Assembly (NCBI GenBank): GCA_016715965.1
Contig: JADJXG010000001.1
Coordinates: forward strand, 2,547,501-2,611,500
Length of the DNA: 64,000 bases
Source: Saprospiraceae bacterium
Lineage (GTDB): Bacteria > Bacteroidota > Bacteroidia > Chitinophagales > Saprospiraceae
Reading direction: 5' to 3'
The notes beneath the pieces are model-generated. The model saw only the letters and a program-made list of their open reading frames with translations. It had not been told where the DNA came from and ran no database searches. How positions within the stretch are numbered: position 1 is the stretch's first letter; the number at the start of each line of letters is the position of its first letter. This document shows, in pieces, positions 59,577 through 64,000 of the stretch. Position numbers and translations under genes: made by a program.

Positions 59577-61216
59577 TTTTTCATTCAATATTGAGATTGT
59601 TTTTTATCATTGGCATCTTTACACCAGCTGTGATATATTCCCAGCCATTTACCTTAGCAGATAGTCTGAGAGGAGCGATTCGAAAGGAAAGAGAATACGA
59701 TGTGAAGCACTATGATCTGAGGGTCAAATTGGACGTTGATAAAAAATATATTTCAGGTTCCAATGAAATTACAATGGTGGCAGGAACCGATCTGACAGAG
59801 ATCCAAATTGATCTGTTTGACAATATGAAAATCACGCGGATCAGTAAAGACAAAAAAGAGTTGAAATATCTGCGCATGCACAACGCTGTTTTTGTCGTTT
59901 GTCCGTTGAAAAAAAATGAAAGCACCAAAGTAAAAATAGAGTTTGAAGGCCAGCCAATCATCGCAAAGAAAGCACCCTGGGATGGTGGATTTGTATGGTC
60001 ACAAGACAGCCAGGGAAATCCATGGGTAGCGATCGCCTGTGAAGGAATTGGAGCGAGCCTTTGGTGGCCCAACAAAGATCATTTGTCCGATGAACCCGAT
60101 TCTATGGACATCCGGATTACGGTTCCAAAATCCTTAAAAGCCATCTCCAATGGTGCACTACAATCCATAGAACCCAGTGGCAAATGGCACAGCTTTCATT
60201 GGAAAGTCAGCTATCCGATCAACAACTATAATGTCACACTTTATGCGGGCAATTATATCAGCTATCAAGAACAACACCAATTTAAAAGCGGAGAGAAACT
60301 AGTGCTCAATTATCATGTTCTGGATGGACATCAGGATCTTGCGAAAAAGCATTTTGCCCAGGTGCCCAAGGTGTTGGAGGCCTTCGAGCATTTTCTTGGA
60401 CCTTATCCGTTTATTCGGGACGGATACGCATTGGTGGAAGCGCCATATGCAGGAATGGAACACCAAAGTGCCATCGCTTATGGCAATGGTTTTCAAAACG
60501 GATATCTCGGAAGAAAAACACCCCAAAATTTTGAATACGATTATATCATACTCCACGAAACGGGACATGAGTATTTTGGCAATAGCCTTTCCTGCAAAGA
60601 TCACGCTGAAATGTGGATCCATGAAGGATTCACCACCTATCTTGAAAATCTTTTTGTGGAATACCACCATGGCAAAAAAGCAGGTCTTGAATACCTTCAG
60701 GAACAGAGGAAATTGATTAGCAATGACCTTCCTTTGTTAGGCCCTAAAGAGGTAAACTTCCAGAATCTACCCTTAGACATTTATTATAAAGGAGCCTGGA
60801 TTTTGCAAACCCTGAGACAGGCGATCAACAATGATACTTTGTGGTTTTCCATCCTCCGGGAATTCTACCAACAACACAAATATGGTTTTGCAGAAACCGA
60901 AGATTTTATTCGGCTGGTCAATGCCAAAACAAAGAAAGATTATACCATTTTTTTTAGACAGTATTTGATCCACAAGTCCATTCCAAAGCTGGTCTATCAA
61001 GTGACACAGCGAGACCAATACACCCAGATCAAATACAAATGGGAGTGCGACGAACCCGATTTTGATTTACCCGTGGAATTTATCATGGACGGTCGGAAAA
61101 TAAGGCTAGATCCATCCATGGATTGGAAGAATATTGAGTTCAGCAAGCCTTTCTCAAAAGTGGAACCGAACACAAGCGGTATCCTGGTGGAAGAGATTAG
61201 AAAGAAAGTGCAATAA
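59573..61216 (+). CDS. M1-family metallopeptidase (aminopeptidase-like)
   Basis: A 547-residue exported zinc peptidase (signal segment about 4-24, ending YSQ). An N-terminal beta domain (KHYDLRVKLDVDKKYISGSNEI in parts) precedes the catalytic domain. The zinc site HETGHEYFGN (HExxH, near residue 325) is followed by the third ligand in WIHEGFTTYLENLF (Glu, 19 residues after the second His). The exopeptidase motif AGMEHQSAIAYG stands for the usual GAMEN/GGMEN-type loop. It overlaps the SDR gene by 4 bases. Shorter than typical M1 enzymes because the C-terminal helical domain is reduced. Confidence 0.88.
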   Translation: MIFHSILRLFFIIGIFTPAVIYSQPFTLADSLRGAIRKEREYDVKHYDLRVKLDVDKKYISGSNEITMVAGTDLTEIQIDLFDNMKITRISKDKKELKYLRMHNAVFVVCPLKKNESTKVKIEFEGQPIIAKKAPWDGGFVWSQDSQGNPWVAIACEGIGASLWWPNKDHLSDEPDSMDIRITVPKSLKAISNGALQSIEPSGKWHSFHWKVSYPINNYNVTLYAGNYISYQEQHQFKSGEKLVLNYHVLDGHQDLAKKHFAQVPKVLEAFEHFLGPYPFIRDGYALVEAPYAGMEHQSAIAYGNGFQNGYLGRKTPQNFEYDYIILHETGHEYFGNSLSCKDHAEMWIHEGFTTYLENLFVEYHHGKKAGLEYLQEQRKLISNDLPLLGPKEVNFQNLPLDIYYKGAWILQTLRQAINNDTLWFSILREFYQQHKYGFAETEDFIRLVNAKTKKDYTIFFRQYLIHKSIPKLVYQVTQRDQYTQIKYKWECDEPDFDLPVEFIMDGRKIRLDPSMDWKNIEFSKPFSKVEPNTSGILVEEIRKKVQ

Positions 61217-61240
61217 AAAATTGAAATAGAGCTGCCCTGA

Positions 61241-61594
61241 TTATTTGGCAGTGTTGGCTTCTTTAATCCTCGCTTTCTTGCCGGAGAGATTTCTAAGATA
61301 GAAAAGCTTGGCGCGTCTTACCTGTCCTTTCTTGACCACTTTAATTTCAACAATGTTGAGGGAAGAGAAAGGAATAATTCTTTCTACCCCGACACCGTTA
61401 GACACTTTGCGAATCGTAAAGGATTTGTTTTTGCCTTCTCCACGAATATTTATCACATCACCTCTAAAATCCTGCACTCGCTCTTTGTTTCCTTCAATGA
61501 TTTTGTAACTGAGGATGATGGTATCGCCAGCTGAAAATTCCGGAACATTGCTGACGTTAAGTAACTGATCTTCAACGTATTTTATTAAATTCAT
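61241..61594 (-). CDS. rplS: Ribosomal protein L19
   Basis: A 117-residue 50S protein at the 30S interface. Typical segments are PEFSAGDTIILSYKIIEGNKERVQDFRGDVI (in parts FSAGDTI and ERVQDFRGDVI), FTIRKVSNGVGVERIIPFSS and VRRAKLFYLRNLSGKKARI. It stands apart from rpsP, rimM and trmD, which accompany it in many bacteria. TACCTTTG at 61631-61638 is a good -7 box. The end is convergent with the M1 peptidase gene; a weak CTGCC/GGCAG stem covers the stop. Confidence 0.96.
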   Translation of the reverse strand: MNLIKYVEDQLLNVSNVPEFSAGDTIILSYKIIEGNKERVQDFRGDVINIRGEGKNKSFTIRKVSNGVGVERIIPFSSLNIVEIKVVKKGQVRRAKLFYLRNLSGKKARIKEANTAK

Positions 61595-61630
61595 GGCGTG
61601 CAGTCTTTACTCGTTCTTTAAAATGAAGGG

Positions 61631-61638
61631 CAAAGGTA
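61631..61638 (-). promoter_or_regulatory. -7 element of the rplS promoter
   Basis: The minus strand reads TACCTTTG, an exact TAnnTTTG match, 37 bases upstream of the L19 start, predicting a leader of about 31 bases. Confidence 0.6.
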
Positions 61639-61714
61639 AGAAAAAGCGGATTATGTTTGCTAAAGAGTTTTGGTTTTTTTCAACTTGGCCTCCCACAAAC
61701 CGGAAAGCAGGCAA

Positions 61715-63979
61715 TTATCGGATCAGATTAACATATCCTTTGAGAAACACCGCTTCACCCCTTGGTTTCATATAGTTTACCTGGTACACGTAGACTCCGG
61801 GAGGCAAATCTGTACCCGTGTTATTGACTTTACCATTCCAACCCATGATCGGATCATTGCTGACAAATACCTTGCTTCCCCATCTGTCCCAAATCACCAT
61901 TTCAAATTGGCTCATGTATCCTGTGTAACCGACTCCGTAAAAACGCTCGTTGGTTCCATTGCCATTGGGTGTAAATGCATTGGGCATAAAATAGCTTACG
62001 ATGGGTTCAACATCAATATAAGCGATGGCCGTATCGGCACATCCATTGAATTTTGAAACGATTTGTTCTATTTTGTATAAGCCGGTGTCCTGAAATTCAT
62101 AATTTGGATTGGCGCTAAAAAGCGAAATCCTGTCATTAATCAGGTATTTTAGAAAATCCCCGTTGGAAGACTTATCGGAGATCATCAGAATTTTATCATT
62201 CGAGTTGAGTTTCTGCGGGGAATAGTCAAAAGCGGCTTCCGGAGTGGTAAATACCTGAATCCAGTTATTGAATGTGGTTTCCGTTTTGCAACCGATTGGA
62301 GAGATTAGACTCAATTTGACAGAATACACTCCTGTCTCGTCAAAGACATGGTGGGGTGAAATGGCATTGCTGGTCTTTCCGTCTCCAAACTCCCACAAAA
62401 TGGTGTAACTGGGATCAATTGGAAAGGATAGATTGTTAAAAAAAACTTCCAGCGGTTGACAACCTTGAAACTTACTGGGTTCGATGACCAGAAGCGCCGG
62501 CACCGGAAAATATCGGATTGGCCTCACGATGGAGTCGTGACATCCGTTGATGTCTTTCACCCAGAGTTGAACATCTTTCACTCCGGGCGTTTTAAATTCG
62601 TGGGTTGGATTTTGTGCATTGGAAATTTGATTGGTTTCAAAATTCCAGCGCCAGTTTGTGATTCTTCCGGCCTCTGTCACACTCAGATCCGTAAACTGAA
62701 CAGCTGCGGCAATGCATGTATCGTAGCTAAAGCTAAAATCAGCTTTCAGGTCGGGGAGAATTTTTATCACAATGTCTGCGGAGTCATTGCATTCCTGGTC
62801 TGTCTTGTTGATATACATTTTACCCCGGTACACTCCCAGATCCGGAAATGTAATGTTTACGTCTTTTGTATTGTAAAATTCTTTTTGACCATTGATGTCA
62901 AATTCCCAGTCGTACGTCTTGATATTGGATTCGAGGGTGCTCTTGTTCAGAATACTGACCGTTTTACTTCCGCAGGAATTGATGACAAACTGCCCGGTGG
63001 CTTCTATTGAATCTGCCTGAACAAATGCAGATAGGTTGTTGACACAATTTATTACATTGAATTGAAAATCCCTTTGCGTCAAACTGAGCAAAACTCCATT
63101 TCTGTATTCTCTGATGCATACCGCCACGACGTACTGTCCCAATGCATTTGGTACTCCGGTGATCAGGCCAGTGGTTGGATTGACCGAGATGATTGGATTT
63201 CCTCCCATCGGAGTGGTGCGCGTATATAGAGGCGCCCTAAATTGGACAGGGTCAAAGGGTGGCGGACATCTTGCAGGATCCGGAGTGACTCCATCACAAT
63301 CCATGGCACTTCCACCCGGACGGCCTTCAGGAGATCCTGCTTTACCTCCCGCTGTAAAAGGATTGCAAAATTCATAAACAACCACATCCGATTCTGTATC
63401 AGTCACACTGTGATCGTATTTTAAAGCCTGTCCCTGGCATATCAGGATGGGAGGAAAGGATTTAAATTTTGGACTGTTGTTGCAAGATCGTTGACCTTCC
63501 GGAGTAATCTCCATAAAATAAGAAGCTCCCTGGTCACCCGGTAAAATGATGTTGGTGATGGTTTCATTTCTACAACAACGCTGATAATTGATGTAGTAAT
63601 TTTGGTTGGAAAGGGGCAAAGTCATGGTGGCAATGTAAACGCCCTCTTCTACGCAAATATTCCCCGGCACTACAACACAGGGATTTAATGAAGAAAGGAA
63701 TTGAGTGGCTTGAAGGGTAAAATCTACTCTTCTCACAAAAGTGTAATTGTTATTTCCAGTGGTATTAAAAACTCCAATGGTGGCAGGATTGTCAAACAGG
63801 GCTCCTCCACCAAAACAATCCCTGTAAATGGTTAATGTGCATGAAATGGTAAAGCTGTTGTTGGTTTGATTGACTCCAAGACAGGTATATGAAAAATCAC
63901 CGCCAATGATATGCCTTGCCTGCAAACCGAATGCCGTCAAACAGATCATTGTGGTAAAGATTGCTTTTATTTTCATCAT
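61715..63979 (-). CDS. Secreted PKD-domain protein with T9SS type B sorting domain (paralog)
   Basis: A 754-residue protein with signal peptide (1-21, ending LQA) and mature start RHIIGGDFSYTCLG. The Cys-rich N-terminal region contains YRDCFGG, INYQRCCRNETITNI and CPPPFDPVQFRAPLYT, matching the protein at 3886-6159 in order and spacing. At least two PKD domains follow (WRWNFETNQISNAQNP near residue 445 and LWEFGDGKTS near 535). The T9SS type B end is YFMPNAFTPNGNGTNERF, IWDRWGSKVF and a terminal NLIR. The start codon may be either of the first two Met. Likely cell-surface. Confidence 0.86.
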   Translation of the reverse strand: MMKIKAIFTTMICLTAFGLQARHIIGGDFSYTCLGVNQTNNSFTISCTLTIYRDCFGGGALFDNPATIGVFNTTGNNNYTFVRRVDFTLQATQFLSSLNPCVVVPGNICVEEGVYIATMTLPLSNQNYYINYQRCCRNETITNIILPGDQGASYFMEITPEGQRSCNNSPKFKSFPPILICQGQALKYDHSVTDTESDVVVYEFCNPFTAGGKAGSPEGRPGGSAMDCDGVTPDPARCPPPFDPVQFRAPLYTRTTPMGGNPIISVNPTTGLITGVPNALGQYVVAVCIREYRNGVLLSLTQRDFQFNVINCVNNLSAFVQADSIEATGQFVINSCGSKTVSILNKSTLESNIKTYDWEFDINGQKEFYNTKDVNITFPDLGVYRGKMYINKTDQECNDSADIVIKILPDLKADFSFSYDTCIAAAVQFTDLSVTEAGRITNWRWNFETNQISNAQNPTHEFKTPGVKDVQLWVKDINGCHDSIVRPIRYFPVPALLVIEPSKFQGCQPLEVFFNNLSFPIDPSYTILWEFGDGKTSNAISPHHVFDETGVYSVKLSLISPIGCKTETTFNNWIQVFTTPEAAFDYSPQKLNSNDKILMISDKSSNGDFLKYLINDRISLFSANPNYEFQDTGLYKIEQIVSKFNGCADTAIAYIDVEPIVSYFMPNAFTPNGNGTNERFYGVGYTGYMSQFEMVIWDRWGSKVFVSNDPIMGWNGKVNNTGTDLPPGVYVYQVNYMKPRGEAVFLKGYVNLIR

Positions 63980-64000
63980 CTTTTAAAACTCCATGTAAAC

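Overview
The window reads as a chromosomal segment of a Bacteroidota bacterium, plausibly of the Saprospiria/Saprospiraceae (the class is inference). Evidence: three large secreted proteins end in the type B sorting domain of the type IX secretion system (T9SS; 3886-6159, 51904-56766, 61715-63979) and an M28 peptidase has a type A-like tail. There are two SusC/FecA-style TonB receptors, a GWxTD-domain protein and a GIN/DUF2807 protein. Promoters match the Bacteroidota -7 consensus TAnnTTTG (exact TACCTTTG copies at 14894, 49540, 58686 and 61631), and genes mostly lack a clear Shine-Dalgarno sequence. There is one tRNA (Leu-CAG) and no rRNA, phage, CRISPR array or intact insertion sequence.

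Layout. 1-11.8 kb: a zinc-ribbon protein, a 177-bp fold-back repeat, a FecA-like receptor divergent from a DtxR/MntR-type regulator with a palindromic operator between them, a T9SS PKD protein, tRNA-Leu, an AlkD-like protein, a second receptor paired with a cysteine-rich small protein, an acyl-CoA dehydrogenase and a membrane methyltransferase. 12-15 kb: a four-gene YtrA-type operon (ABC ATPase, permease, GntR repressor, GIN protein) with an operator and promoter. 15.2-22.9 kb: a tight run ubiD-like, rRNA m5C methyltransferase, M28 peptidase, folK, deoxynucleoside kinase, sppA. 23-25 kb: Fe-S assembly genes iscS-iscU-iscA.

25-34 kb is the accessory region. A decayed gene is followed by nine tightly packed minus-strand genes: flavin-dependent halogenase-like enzyme, DUF1702-like protein, polytopic lipoprotein, ketoreductase, hotdog dehydratase 1, acyl carrier protein, ketosynthase, chain-length-factor-like ketosynthase without the active Cys, and hotdog dehydratase 2. 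This resembles the uncommon type II polyketide synthases of aryl polyene pigments, but the halogenase plus DUF1702 combination and the absence of aromatic-starter genes make it unlike standard aryl polyene, flexirubin or enediyne loci. A leader with an intrinsic terminator precedes it.

34-47.6 kb is a plus-strand housekeeping run: meaB, M23 peptidase, peroxiredoxin, acylphosphatase, malic enzyme, aldehyde dehydrogenase, S9 peptidase, lipoprotein, smpB, aroB, PBP1A. 47.6-64 kb: HPPD, a histone H1-like Lys/Ala repeat protein, a helix-hairpin-helix barrel protein beside a 1620-residue T9SS adhesin-like protein, a GWxTD protein with a lipoprotein, a short-chain dehydrogenase, an M1 aminopeptidase, ribosomal protein L19, and a T9SS PKD protein paralogous to the one at 3.9 kb.
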